A stretch of DNA of 64,000 bases from Notospermus geniculatus (GCA_002633025.1 NMRB01001850.1:72996-136995); one strand, 5' to 3'. Positions 11,541 to 23,705 are shown, counted from the stretch's first letter. Notes: generated from the sequence alone by a model not told the origin. Program-made: numbers and translations.

Positions 11541-11952
11541 TTAAAATAAAACTGTCCATTTCATGTAATAAACCACAAATGAGAAGCAAAATGTACCCTG
11601 TCTCTATCCGAACACATGGTAATCAAACCAAATCAAAATATAGGCCTATAGAAAAAGCTGCCAGGTGCAAGATCTCCAACAGCATTGTTATAGATAAGTT
11701 GAAATGAACTATGGCACAGGTGTTAACCAGACAGACAAGAGCGAAAAGGGCATTGCTTCAAAAAGTCTAAAAATCAGTCCTTCACATCCAATTCAAAATG
11801 TTGGAGTGGTTTCACGCCAGAACGTTTCATTGGCCTTTGATTCTTTGTCATTCAGTACACTTCTACTTTCTCATCAAGGATTACAAGCAACTATAGACAG
11901 ATGACGAATTTCTGCACTCACCAAAGCTTGCCGTACCCTGATCTTTTCTATC

Positions 11953-12254
11953 CCGGGTTCTCCACTAGTGTAACACAATGGGCGCAGCGCCCGTTCTAAA
12001 ACGCAGGATTGATCTCAGCGCCCCGTCTAAAAATCCGCCGCCCGGTCTAAAAAAAATCGCTGCCCGGTCAAAATTATTCACTTTAAATAATACTGAGGTT
12101 TTGCAAGCACCGACAGGAGCTAGATTTCCGAAATGCTGGGAAATCGCATTTCAGGGCTTCTAGATTTTGAATTTTTGCAGCAGTGGCTTCTGATATCAGT
12201 AACCATGTGACGTCACCAGCGCCCGGTCTATTTCAAACCCTGTGGAGAACCCTG
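11953..12254. mobile_element. GGGTTCTCCAC...GTGGAGAACCCTG element
   Basis: Inverted ends as named, with internal repeats of gcgcccggtcta. The flanks are degraded here, but copy B (26808-27112) keeps TATCA on both sides. Confidence 0.65.
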
Positions 12255-12296
12255 TTCACCCGATGTCACTTTTCACCCTCTGGTTGAGCAGGGTAT

Positions 12297-12423
12297 AGAC
12301 GATTCTTGAATTCGCAGATCTGCGCACTTCCGCCGAAATCGCAACCACAACCTCGACCTGAAACCAGCTAACGTGACGCAATCCGTGATTCAGCAATGGT
12401 CGACTCTGACGCAACGTCGTCGA
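12297..12423. mobile_element. Left part of AGAC...GTCT element, cut by N
   Basis: Matches the left half of 27156-27397 and stops exactly at the N, after which unrelated minisatellite begins. Confidence 0.75.
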
Positions 12424-12424
12424 N

Positions 12425-12690
12425 TCCTATAGGTGTTGGGCCCAGATATGTGCCATTACGGCTCCTATAGGTGTGGGGCCAAGATATGTGCCATTACGGC
12501 TACTATAGATGTTGGACCCAGATATGTGCCATTATGGCTACTATAGGTGTTGGGCCCAGCTATGTGCCATTATAGATGTTGGACCCAGATATGTGCCATT
12601 ACGGCTACTATAGGTGTTGGGCCCAGCTATGTGCCATTATAGATGTTGGACCCAGATATGTGCCATTACGGCTAATATAGGTGTTGGGGA
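12425..12690 (+). repeat. ~38-bp minisatellite
   Basis: About seven units of the form ctataggtgttgggcccaga followed by tatgtgccattacggcta. Some units are shortened to ~32-35 bp by loss of the first few bases. Confidence 0.9.
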
Positions 12691-12710
12691 TTCATCATGC
12701 GAGATTTAAG

Positions 12711-12986
12711 GAGCCCTGATGAGCCGAGTGGCTATCAAGTCCGCTCAGCAAGCGGAAGGTCCCGGTTTCGAAACCGGCCCGTGCCATGGGATTACATTCC
12801 TGGCTCTTCACGTCCGTCGCATAGGACAGTAAGCTGTGGTGCCTTGTACCTTGTGTCTTTGCAAGGGCAAGTTAAAGCTCCATCCAGGTGAGGAACACGT
12901 GTAGCTTGAGATAGCCTCTTCCGGTATCACCAGGGCCAATAATGCTATGGCTTCGGCCCTGACGGAAAAATCTAATACAAATTAAC
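12711..12986 (+). mobile_element. tRNA-derived SINE, family 2
   Basis: The tRNA-like head has an A box (gagccgagtggctatcaagt) and a B box (ggtttcgaaacc). A conserved body follows (gcaagggcaagt, ggccctgacggaaaaat) with an A-rich end. Other copies are 28579-28810 (-), 47190-47468 (+), 55589-55879 (-) and 61591-61847 (-). Confidence 0.85.
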
Positions 12987-13200
12987 AAATCATGTGAGAT
13001 TCCAGTGAACCCAAGCAGCAGGTTCCAATTTTAACAGCCATATTTTTGCATTCACAATGTGTAGCATTTTATACATAATCTCATGTCTAGTCACATGAAA
13101 TGCTCATGATCCTCTGGTCTGCATCTGACAAATACCAAAGACATTTTCTATAATTTACATTTGTGATATTCAGAAATTTAATCCTGAGTGGCTGGCTTAT

Positions 13201-14126
13201 GGGGAACCGGAGAAACTTACGTCACGACGTGGCGCTGCAACAGAAGTTTCTTTTTTCTAACATTATTTCCATTTATTTATGGCGTGAAAACAACCCTTTT
13301 GTTTCGGCCGCCTGGCATTAAAATTTACATCGTCTTGTAGGAGATGAAAACTGCATTTTTCGGTGCTTTTTTCCTTAAAGGGCATATTGATGTGGTTATT
13401 ATCACAGAATGAGGAACCGGACGAACTAACGTCACAACGTGGCGCTGCGATCGATGAGACCGAAGTTTCTTTTTTCAACGTGATTTCCAGTCATTTCCAT
13501 TAACTTCTGGCGTGAAATAAACCCTATTTTTTCGGTCGCATGACATTAAAGTTTACACCATCTTGTCGCGGATGAAAATTTCTAAAATTCCTTTGCTTTT
13601 TTCCTTAATATAAAGAGGTAGGATGGCGATAACGGCAACGTCTTTGTCTCATTTTTTCCTGTAGAAAAATGTACAGCAGATTTTTTCATGACGCAACGTC
13701 AACACATAAAACGACGTCAATGACGTCGGTTCGGTCTCATCGATCGCTGCGCCGACCTGTCGGGATAAACGGCATGCGGGTTCCTCATTGGTGGCATGAG
13801 GATACAACTTGGCATAATTTTTTAAAGTAAAATTTCATCAATGTCAACATTTGACCCAGAATACGCGAGTTCATGGTCACCAGCGCCACCTGTTGCATAG
13901 TGGCAGTACTGTTAGAAGCCTAATAGCGAGCTGCCTCTAGAGGCCCTTTAAAATGAAGAGATAGGATGGCGATAATGGCAACATCTTTATCTCATTATTC
14001 CTGTAGAAAATTTACAGCTCATTTTTTCATGACGCAACGTCAGCACCTAAAACGACGTCAATGACGTCACTTCGGTCGTACCGCTCACAGCGCCGACCTG
14101 TCGGATAAACGGCACGCAGGTTCCTC
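13201..14126. mobile_element. GGGGAACC-family element carrying a nested relative
   Basis: Ends GGGGAACCGG and GGTTCCTC with AT on both sides (13199-13200, 14127-14128). It is ~548 bp once the nested element 13411-13786 is removed. Internal gacgtcaatgacgtc motifs are shared with 36100-36678 and 60147-60728. Confidence 0.75.
13411..13786. mobile_element. GAGGAACC element nested in its own relative
   Basis: A 376-bp element with ends GAGGAACCGG and GGTTCCTC and AT on each side. Copy A shows the empty site (cacagaATtggtgg, around 104-105). Either AT was duplicated, or the element TGAGG..CCTCA entered between A and T without duplication. One event cannot tell these apart. Confidence 0.8.
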
Positions 14127-15158
14127 ATTCAAGCAACATGTGCTTGTTAGTGAAACAGACCAATGCCTGTTGGTCGAAATCAACTACATCCGCTCCTACA
14201 GGTATGTCCCCCCGAAAAAATGGAAGTATCATGTTCAGGGCCATTTTTTCTGATACACTCTGTAAAAAGCATGACCAACATGAATTAGCCTTGCACACTT
14301 ATTGCAGTATGGGTGTGGTTTATTGCTCTGTTGCCATTTTTCATCTAAACCATGTACAACGTACATAAACATGGAAGGGATACACCAATTCAGTTACACG
14401 ACGACATAATCCCTGCACACAATACAGTACATACTGTACACCTGTGTTGGTCCAGGTTAAGGCGACATGAGGCCTTCAGGTGTTCAATTTAACATGAGCA
14501 ATAAACCTGTACATCAGCACAGAAGCAATGTACGTGTGTGGAGCGTTTTCTTGCCATGGAATGGAAAGGGAACATTTCTCCTCATAAAGGTTTTGTTTTC
14601 TCCAGAGAGTCCTCAACTGCATTAAAAAATGTGCGTATATAATGGCCCTTGCTCCAGGCACATCATACCGAATCAATCAGCCAATCAAATCGCGACCATG
14701 ACCGAAAAAAAAATCACATTTCTCGTGAGCGACGTTAGACTGCAATGCATAGTGCAGCAATGAGAACCATCGTATACTTCAACGATATTTGCAATCATAA
14801 TCCAATACACGTTGTGTACAAAATGCACATTGGGTTCAGTCATTATAGGTGTGAATTGGAGTCCAGATAATCGGCTGCTAGTGAATTTTTTCACGCAGGA
14901 AATGGCATCTTGGCAGGGGAAATCTGCATTTTGCCCCTGGCACTCCACGGCGAAGCATATTCTCAGGAATTACTGCTGCTAGATTGGCCGTAGAACATTC
15001 CCTCCTCTGCCAAGAAAATGGCTGAATAACCGATGCAAGACTAATCCGAACATGCCAGAGAAAAATGCTGTGAAAATTTCTGTTTATTTCATTCAGAGTT
15101 AGATTCCAACAGCGACATCAGAAGTGATCGGACAGACTTTTTGAGACTGATGTACATA

Positions 15159-15980
15159 CAGGGCCGGCGCGGCCACTTTTCCATTGAGGGGGTACACCAC
15201 CAATAGGGCTGAAAGGGTAAATGTCATCCTGGGTATATACAATGATCACCCAGGATCTCCATCTTCACTAAAACAATACCTGGGTGTACTTTCGGTTGCC
15301 GAACATAACCCAGCATAGAAGTATGACACCTGGATTCGAGGTTGTCTCGCCCGTGGTCACGTGACCGCCTGAAGAATGTCATGAACAGCTACACTCAAAA
15401 AGTACCGCGGCACGAGACCGCAAGATTCCACGGGATTTCTAAATAGGACTCGTTCCTAGGCGCAGATTGCGGAAGCTGGGTGATGTTCGGCTACCGAAAC
15501 TACACCCAGGGTATTGTTTTAGTGAAGACTGAGATCCTGGGTAATCTTTGTATACCCAGGACGACATTTACCCTTTCAGCACCAATAGGGGCACCTTACA
15601 GAACGAGAGATTTAGTTAAGTGTAATTTCCAAGCACAACGAACCATGAGGCCAGGACAAGAAGATTTTTATTATAAAATATTTCCCATATCTGATATATT
15701 TGGTCTGATATGTTGGGATTTGGGAAAAGAGGTCAAGCTGTATTGGGTGAACGCGATTGCCCTGCTCCCCGAGAAAATTTTGATTCTGAAGTACCTGAAA
15801 CATGATTTCCTGGCATCTGGGTGGGTGACGATGGACATAACACTTGGAGGGGTGTGCAAAGTGCCCTTTTGGGATTTGCGTACCCGTTTCAAAATTAAGG
15901 GCAATTAAAAAGGGCACATCATCCACAATTATTGGGGGGGGGGGGTAAATACCCCACCCCCACCCTGGCCGTGCCAGCCT
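15159..15980. mobile_element. CAGGG-ended element, copy B version
   Basis: Counterpart of 1494-2303 with the same internal inverted repeat. The right terminus has lost the last bases (ccagcctatata instead of ccagccctgacata). Confidence 0.65.
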
Positions 15981-16056
15981 ATATATCACCTATTTACGAT
16001 GCTTTAATTCAAAGAAAACTTAGTCCTGAGTAAGGCACCACCATTGGGTTCATTGG

Positions 16057-16351
16057 TGCCCAGTGGTGTAGTGGTTCGGGTCTCCGACTAGCGGTCAGAG
16101 GATCCCGGGTTCGAATCCCACTGGGCGTGAGACTTTGGGCAAGTCTCTTTGCCTCACTGGCCTCTCTCCACCCAGGTGTATAAATGGGTACCGGTCGGAA
16201 ATGCTCGATTGTAGTGCTGAATGAGCAGCTTATCTGAGTTATACTGAAAGGTTTCAGGACAGACTGGGGTTAAAGTGTAAAGTCGGATGATAACCTCTAC
16301 CGTAGTTGATATCAGACTATAAACCCAAACTTTAACTTTTTTTAAAACTTT
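16057..16351 (+). mobile_element. tRNA-derived SINE, family 1
   Basis: The head contains an A-box-like tagtggttcgggtctccgac and a B box ggttcgaatcc. The body has gactttgggcaagtctcttt and ctctccacccaggtgtataa, and the tail is actttaactttttttaaaact. Copy A is uninterrupted at 2380/2381, so this insertion is specific to copy B. Other copies are 34206-34501 and 46208-46507. Confidence 0.85.
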
Positions 16352-16905
16352 GTCTTTACAAAACGTCGTGGACCCATTAAAATGGCAAACTTGCAAAACT
16401 CTAACGAATCATGCAGCAGGAAATCGTCTGTGTCAACTCCGCTTAATCCGTGATGGAGGCATTCTTTCTTTCATATTGGTATTTTTAAAAACAATCTACC
16501 GTGGAATGTTCTTTCATGTTCAGGTGGTCATATGGTCAATTAACATCGTAACGGTCAAAAGGACCCTTGAGAGAAAACGGACATAAAGCAGAATGATCAC
16601 GGCATTAAAATGATGGCCCATATGTCACTGATTTCAATGACGGTTGGATAGCTCTCGATGCTTTTTCCCGACAGTGGAAGGTTTTATCATGAGTGTGTCA
16701 CAAGGTGTGACAGCTGATTAGAGATGAAAATCATGTAGGAGAAACTGAAAAAGACTCCGGAAAATTTGACCGGCTGATCACGGTCAATTTCTTCCCATTA
16801 CTTCAGTGGTCAGTAGAGCTTATACCACCTGTCATAAGATACCCATGGGTACATTTCTTAGAGTTGCGATATTTAGGTGGTACAATTTTTCTGTTTTTAC
16901 ACATA

Positions 16906-17518
16906 AGCTGTGTTCACACTGAAACCGACTTGAAAGCGTTTTCCGGAAAACCCTTTTGACCAAAAACGACCGTGCCACACTACAATCACAAAGCGTTTTC
17001 AAATCGCTTTATCACGCCGGGATGAAGTCGAGTAAGACTGTGCTGCCATCTATGAATGGTATTTACTATCATTCCAAGATGGATGCACCAATAGGAGCAG
17101 TCAGCCGTGCATATTGCCAACAGATGGCAGCAAAGTCTTAGCGGACCAATGTACAGGAAAATCTACGTGATTGCTGCTCGATCGATAATGACTGGGTCCG
17201 CTAGATGCATTGAATTGGGCCGTAGTGACACCTAGTGGTCAACTCGCTGACAGCTCCTATTGAAGATCTTTTTCTCGTTTTGCATTTGTCGGCCCAAAGT
17301 ATGTGCGAATCTATTGCACATCCGTACAACACTTAGAGGGCCACATTCAAAAGTGTTTTAGCCGAACCATTTTCAAGTCATTTTGAAGCCACACTGGAAC
17401 CGTTTTTGTTAAAACGCTTTCAAACCGTTTTAAGAGGCCTCTAATGGAGGCACCCTAAACCGTTTTAACATCTTAAAACGTTTTCAAACCATTTTAAAAG
17501 CCCAGTGTGAATGCAGCT
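16906..17518. mobile_element. AGCTG(T/C)RTTCACACTG inverted-repeat element, copy B only
   Basis: Ends AGCTGTGTTCACACTG and CAGTGTGAATGCAGCT, with many aaaacgttttcaaa words inside. Copy A is empty near 2930. The interior holds a segment (about 17140-17275) also seen at 48070-48190, and a gggccacattcaaaa block shared with 43591-43729. Confidence 0.7.
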
Positions 17519-17620
17519 TTAGTGGAACAAAATCATACGGAAAGTTTCATTTTGAGCATTGTACAGTAAAACCTGACTAAATTTGACCAAATGCCGCCAC
17601 ACAACCTGTATTTTTTTCAG

Positions 17621-17705
17621 AATGGGCAACGCCGTGAATGAGACCAAGTGGGTTAACCATTCGAAGATTGCTTCATCCATCGTTGACAACGGAAGACGCC
17701 CATGA
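17621..17705 (+). CDS. Candidate 3' coding exon, copy B
   Basis: Counterpart of 3771-3858. The acceptor tttttttcag ends at 17620. ATG at 17622 opens 27 codons to TGA at 17703-17705, so the peptide is one residue shorter than in copy A. All substitutions between the copies in the first codons are silent, and the length difference is exactly three bases. This is the best evolutionary evidence for translation in the window. The product is unknown, and whether it joins other exons cannot be seen. Confidence 0.45.
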
Positions 17706-18090
17706 TGAGATCGTCATGCAGAATTAGACATGTGCAACCGCAAATAGACGTGTAACCCGGGTCATGTGACAGCGGTGAAGCCAGCATGACATTCAGCGAA
17801 TCATTATAGCATTCTTTAGGTTTACGGCGATGTGACGGAGAAATACTTGATACCTGATGGAACTATCCGGGCATTTTCGGGGGGGGGGCCTCTTAAAGGG
17901 AGACTGCACTCATTGTGTGAAATTCTGAATTTTTGAAATATCGTTAATATATTCAAACCCATTGATATCTGCAACATGTCAGATTTTTTTTAAATCAGCA
18001 AACTCCTCATTTTAAGTATTTTAATTGAATCCCAAGGGGACCATTGCACAGCACATGTGATGTCATATGTGCTCAATGCATATTTATTAA

Positions 18091-18302
18091 AGCCCGTGTC
18101 ACACTGTCCATACGATGGCCATACGAATTTTGGAAACTTTTGGAAATCTTACTGATAAGTGCCAGCCTGAAGAAGACCCCGGTTGGAATCGAAAATTTGC
18201 AAGATTATGCAAGTTGACTTCGGGGCCATCTTCACGCAACATTCAAAATTCCATATTCGTGTGGCCATTGGGTGTCTAATTTTGGGACAGTGTGACACGG
18301 GC
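18091..18302. mobile_element. TTAA-flanked AGCCCGTGTCACACTGTCC element, copy B only
   Basis: Ends AGCCCGTGTCACACTGTCC and GGACAGTGTGACACGGGC between TTAA at 18087-18090 and 18303-18306. Copy A has the uninterrupted, slightly mutated site atttatgaaggaacc near 4240. It carries a CTGAAGA-hairpin-GAAA module (18160-18224). Confidence 0.75.
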
Positions 18303-18813
18303 TTAAGGAACAACCAATAGGATAAGGCAGTCACAGTATTAGCTCATTCACTACAAAAGGTCGTCAGCCTATTGACACTAGTGACATCACAGTTCATGGC
18401 ATTAGTCTATGGATTGATAAAAATTCAAAAGCTTACAATGAGTGGAGTCTCCTTTAACCCCTTTATCACCAACAGGGCAATGAAATTAGTTTTCAGATTT
18501 GGAAAGGAAACATAAGGAGGTAAATGAAAATTCTGAGAGCACATTTCATTGGCATGGAGAATTTTTACCGTATTTTTTTTTCTGGCGAATGAAATATCAA
18601 GTGAAGGATGCCTTAGATGCTTGTTAACACCTTCTGGGCCTATGTAGGCCTAGCTGGCTTATAAAAGCACAGGAACATCATGGGATAGTCACGTAGGTTT
18701 TTGGAATCGTGTGATGCTACGAGTTCACCTTATCCTTAACCTCAGCATTGCTGGTTCAATATTCGTAACGTTTTTTAAGTCTCTGTGCAATCTTCGTGCC
18801 ACATGCTACTCAC

Positions 18814-18995
18814 CAGCCTCTCTGCATCACTTTGCTGCAGCATGAAGCCGTCACCATGGAAACCGTAGATCCGACTAAATAGGCAGAAAGGGATTCGAAA
18901 ATTTGTTTGTTGTGTTCGGCTCTCGGTGATGTAACCATTTTGGTCAGTGAGCACGCTGGGGTATGATAAGAGTGGGAATCGTTCGATGGCGATGG
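18814..18995 (-). CDS. Candidate internal coding exon (copy B)
   Basis: Minus strand. A pyrimidine-rich stretch (ttttgcttgttttctg) and gacatag acceptor lead into an open frame of ~60 codons that ends at a GTGAGT donor. The peptide includes RFPLLSYPSVLTDQNGYITE and closes with IYGFHGDGFMLQQSDAERL. No family was recognised. The copy A version differs by a 2-bp frameshift but is otherwise almost identical. Neighbouring exons were not found, so the model rests on frame and splice signals only. Confidence 0.35.
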
Positions 18996-20266
18996 CTATG
19001 TCGGCAGAAAACAAGCAAAATATGACGGCGTTACTAGACTAGTGCTATATCTTTGAAGAAACCTGGCCAGATATGTCCAGCAGATTGAGGAGGAGAATGA
19101 GATCACCGTCCATAAGAAGTGATGTGAACCCCCAAGAAACCCTTTTCTCCACATGACCCTGAGGGTTACCATCAGTGTTGGAGCAGGTTGTGGAAGGCCA
19201 GGAAAAAACATACATACCATCCACTAAAACCAATTATGACTCCTGAACATGGGTTTCAGCCAGAGGGGGGGGGGGGCAAGGGGGCAGGAGCACCCCTTTC
19301 ATGATCTAAAGGGGAGCTTGCCCCCTTATTATTGCAAAGCCAGCCTGAAGAAAACCCCGGTTGGGGTCGAAAATTTGCTAAATTTCTGGAAGACGACTTC
19401 GGTTATTATATTCTATTATTATTGCAGAGCAGTGTCTTTATATTGCCCTTATTTTCATTCAAGAGATACAACAGTCGAACAAAGATCTGTACACTTCTGA
19501 TTTCTCAAACATGTTACACCAGATTAACATTGAAAACATGCAACACTCAGAGATGTTACACCCAAATTAACATTGAAAACATGCAACACTCTGAGATATT
19601 ACACCAGAATTAACACTGTGTCCCCCTAAATATTTTTTCTGGCAGAAACCCTTCATACCTGTCATAAAGTGCAAATTTTACCAATATTCGGAATGCATTA
19701 TCTTGACCTCAAATGCAGTGCAACATGATCTCATTCACATTTTGAGGTTCCGGGTATCCATACTAATTACAAGTTCCACAGAATGCAATGGGACAAGCTG
19801 ACAGCTACCCCTCTGGTCATATGGCACGAGATACGAACCGAACCGCCAGCTACACCCAATTCAATATCATCATCTCCCAGCATCCAGTACACAAGCAGCT
19901 TTGTTCCAACTAAGTATGCTATCATCGCTAAGAGCCTACCATTTCAAAGATACTGCAGTGGATTACACATGTTAATCTCATTACATTAGGATCAGTGTTA
20001 TCATATGACAATCGTGAAGATTATGTGAAATATATCCATCTCTTTTACATTTACTGATGATTACAACTCAATGGTGGGCAGGTTCGCCTTTTATGTCAAC
20101 CCGACTCAGTGGGGAGGTTCCCCTTTTATATCAACCCGACCCCTGGGAATATTACCAGCGGATCTCGTTTGATGTGGTCATCTTATTATGATAGGGTATC
20201 TAGTGACTGGAAAAAAATATCAAGGATATGTACATGTATTTATTTGTTTGCATTATTAGCAATTTA

Positions 20267-20587
20267 GGCCATTCGAATAACATTTATAGTTTCTCGCCAG
20301 TTATTTTTCAGAATTTGATGAGCTTTTTTTCACTATTCATTATTTATTATGTTTTTCATGGAAACTTTGAACCCTTTTCGCACACACTAACTGGCATTTA
20401 CAAACTGATTTTACGCCCAAAATGTGTTTTTTTGGAATGAAAATCAATTCAGAAATGGCAATTTGTGCTGTGTGAGAGCGCTTGGGCTTTTTGAAAGTGA
20501 AGGGAAAGCAGTTCCGTGGCAGATTTTTGGCTTTTTTTTAAAAACAATGACATTTGATGAGAAACTACAAATGTAATTTCATTGGCC
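20267..20587. mobile_element. TTA-flanked GGCCATT...AATGGCC-type insertion, copy B only
   Basis: A 321-bp insert with GGCCA at its left end and TGGCC at its right end, between TTA triplets (20264-20266, 20588-20590). Copy A has a single TTA at 6176-6178. A 3-bp TTA duplication is typical of PIF/Harbinger. Confidence 0.65.
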
Positions 20588-20754
20588 TTATGTGGTGAGG
20601 GCCACGGTCATCCACTATAATATCTGATTCTTTTAAGTGACTTTGAAAAAAAACTTGTGAAAGAAAGAGCATTCCTCTTCATTTTGCACAATTTTATACG
20701 ATTCTTTGAATGATCTTTGAGAATAATGCCCTGTTAGAAAGTATAGTATAAACC

Positions 20755-21039
20755 CAGGGTTATATCTCGGCCATTTTAGAGTGGTGCTGCACCGGGCCGC
20801 TAAAAGGGGGTGCCGCTGTGCCCTTTTTTACCCTCTGCCATGGTCCCTTTTGGTCATATCACCTTAGAAACTGGCTTAAATTGGCTGTTAACTGGAGCTA
20901 TATAGACCTTTTTAACTGACAAGCGTCTCAAATTCCGTTAGTAGAAATGTCACAAATGAAAAGTGCCCTTTTCAAGTTTGAAGTGCCCTTTTTACCAAAG
21001 TTTGCACCGTGCCCATCTGAAATGCTAGATATAACCCTG
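20755..21039. mobile_element. CAGGG...CCCTG element, copy B version
   Basis: Counterpart of 6339-6605 with a longer middle (ccatggtcccttttggtc) that copy A has lost. Confidence 0.75.
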
Positions 21040-21930
21040 CATGCAGTAGATCTGAACAGAAAATGAAAGTGAGCAGTTTGCCAGCAGCTTGCATGACCTA
21101 CACAGGAAGGGCAACAGCTGCTGCACATTGCTTCCCAATGTAGGGCCTACACCGCAATATCAACAACATTATATCTCATATCTGCTGCCTGGGGGTTTTG
21201 ATGCAAAAAAGTTTTTTTCCCGACAATGACATACACTATTATATCAGAGATAAAAGCCTCATAAGAAATCCAGAACGGAGGGATTCAATATTCAACGGAA
21301 ATGACAAAAGGTTAATGATGTAAAATGGTGACATCGAATGTGCCAACAATGCAGAGCTTGGAAGTCAGTTGCTGGGACATAAAGGCCTTTTGATGCAGAA
21401 AGTCCAAAGCGTGATACATCTTGGATGGAAATCGTGGTGGTTTAGATGGTATTTTAAGTTACTAATGGAAGGGCCAGACATACAAGCAATTCAAAAGGCG
21501 AATTATTTTGCAAAGCCCAGATTTTACTTAAGAGGTAAACAACAATTAAAAAGTTTTAGGCATAGATAACAGTGTCAGTGCCATAAGGAAAACAACTTTT
21601 AAAAGTTGTATTGAGCACAATATTAATGGCTCAAAGTATACAACTTCGTAACTGGCAGAACATGAACCTTTATTTTTTATTGTAGGATTCATAAAGGTGC
21701 AGGAACATCCACCTCCAGTTCACACCCTATTTAGAAGTCATTCCAAAAGATGGCAAACAGACATGCTCAATCATGTGAAACAGTAATGTTCATTTTTTTC
21801 CAGGGATATGTTGAGCCCACACAACCCCCCTCCCCACAAATCATTGAAGTCCAGTAAACAGTAAATAGTAACAGTCCCTTAGCTGGTATTCCATTGCAGG
21901 AACAGGGTTCTGTTTCTGAACCTTTGACCT

Positions 21931-22048
21931 GAAGTATGAATCTGGAATGATGAAGTATGAATCTGGAATGATGAAGTAAGAATCTGGAATGATGAAGTAA
22001 GAATCTGGAATGATGAAGTATGAATCTGGAATGATGAAGTATGAATCC
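21931..22048 (+). repeat. 21-bp minisatellite, six units
   Basis: gaagta(t/a)gaatctggaatgat repeats about six times with no spacers. Absent from copy A. Confidence 0.95.
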
Positions 22049-22501
22049 GGATATCATGGTCATCAACAACTGATATTTTTTGACAGAAATCTGAAACTCT
22101 GGATACCAAATACAGCCACATATTGCTAAGTATCCTTGATACAACTATACTTTGCTGACACAAACTATTAAACATGGATAAGATTTCAATGATTTTTGAG
22201 TCTCACATGGTTGATATTTGGATTCCAATTGACACTCAAAAGCTCAATTCAACACATTCATTTATTTCCATGGATTTAGTGAGTTCCACTTACCCACGCA
22301 TACACATCATTGAGTCCACCTGCAATTTTTCTGCAGGATTGGGTAAAAAATTTCTCTGTTTCATATTGAAACCTCATACATTTGATTTGTTTGATAAGTT
22401 TACAATGACATCTATCAAGTCATTGGGGAAGATGATTGACCATATAAACAATCCACAAAAAGGTATGGCAACAATTGACTGCTGACTACTATCTGTATTA
22501 A

Positions 22502-22781
22502 AGCCGCACAGTATGTACCGCTACTCACTCCCAGTTCGGCCGAAATCTTAGTGCAACCTCATTTACAGGCATGCGTAATGTATAGAACCACACATTATAG
22601 CATTATCCTGTATCGAGGTTCGGGAAATCCCGTTGGGGAATCCCCAATGCTGCGTGTAGTCTTGCGCAGCCAGCCGTTTCGTTCCACAGTACTGCTATAC
22701 GGATTCCCAGATTCGAAACAGCGGCTGGGTGACTGAGACTCTGCTCGCCGATTATGACCCATCTTTCTATACTGTGCGGCT
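22502..22781. mobile_element. TTAA-flanked AGCCGCACAG element, copy B version
   Basis: Same ends and length as 8536-8815. TTAA at 22498-22501 and 22782-22785. Confidence 0.75.
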
Positions 22782-23212
22782 TTAATAAATCTCTAGGCCT
22801 ATTCATCAGATTCAAAGAATGCAAGCAGCAAGAAACTATACCAAAGAACCCCAAGTGTCTATTGTAGACGCCGCCAATGAAAACCATGAAATACTTTCAA
22901 CATTTTTCAAATCTAAGCAAGGAATCTCAGTGGAGAAGACGATTACAACCCGAGGCCGTTTTCATCTCGTGAGACATCAGCATCTCCAACTGGAAAGATC
23001 AATGACAACTTTATGTACGACAATGGGAGTAAACCACACGGTTGACAGACGCATCTGTTGGCTATGGAGAGAAAAGAAATGAAGAAGGCAGAAAGTGGTA
23101 GGCCTCTCTTCAGTTACAATTCTTACAATTCTATTGTCCCCCAGTCAGAGAAATTTTAAATAAGAGACTGATGTATTGGAAGGTACCAAGCAAGCGCCAA
23201 ATTCCTTTCATA

Positions 23213-23705
23213 AGCCCCATATACACTGGTCACGGAAAAAGCGATCCGTGCTCGGACCTGTCCTGCCCCACTTCGTCATCTGGTGATCTGCCCCGTTTAC
23301 ATTACACAATGGAACCGAGCGAGATGGCGGGTGCCACGAGCTCTCCAGTCAGTTCAGTCGATCGGAGGTACGAAAATCAAACGAAAAATCAAACGACGAC
23401 AACAACAAAATGGACGCCTCCATGCAAAATCACTCAGAAATTCCCACTAATTACGTCATTCATAATTCGCCATGTGCAGAACACAATTTAGCAACCGTGC
23501 CGAGATTGGTTCCCGTTTGCACAGCAGTGTTATCGAACCGATCCGTGCTCGGACCGGTCCGAGATCACCTCCAACTGGTGATCTCGGCTCAGTTCGGTTT
23601 GGAACCAATCCTGGCATGCTTGTCCTGTTTACACTTACTGTTTTTTGGCGGTCCTTGCTCGGACCGGTCCGAGACCGGTTATTTTTCCTCAGTGTAAACG
23701 AGGCT
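23213..23705. mobile_element. AGCCCCATATACACTG inverted-repeat element, copy B only
   Basis: Ends AGCCCCATATACACTG and CAGTGTAAACGAGGCT. The inside has perfect palindromes GCTCGGACCGGTCCGAG near 23549 and 23656. Confidence 0.6.

Larger units (their letters stand above)
1..12423 (+). repeat. Copy A of a ~12-14 kb direct duplication
   Basis: The sequence from the window start to the single N at 12424 matches 13329-27281 in the same order and orientation, with scattered substitutions and many presence/absence insertions. The window begins inside this copy, so its left limit is not visible. It ends at an N inside an inverted-repeat element that is complete in copy B (27156-27397). Insertions present only here include 2966-3494, 3531-3727, 8265-8504, about 9258-9900 and 10037-10370. 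It contains Ns at 7946 and 10036, places where it departs from copy B. Two reading frames open in copy B are frameshifted here. Confidence 0.93.

Noticed and set aside
16057-16140. tRNA gene call from A and B boxes
   Set aside because: No complete cloverleaf, and the head is fused to a conserved SINE body present in several copies. The same applies to the other SINE heads.
21931-22048. Regular short repeats resembling a CRISPR array
   Set aside because: 21-bp units directly abut with no spacers, in a eukaryotic context: a minisatellite.
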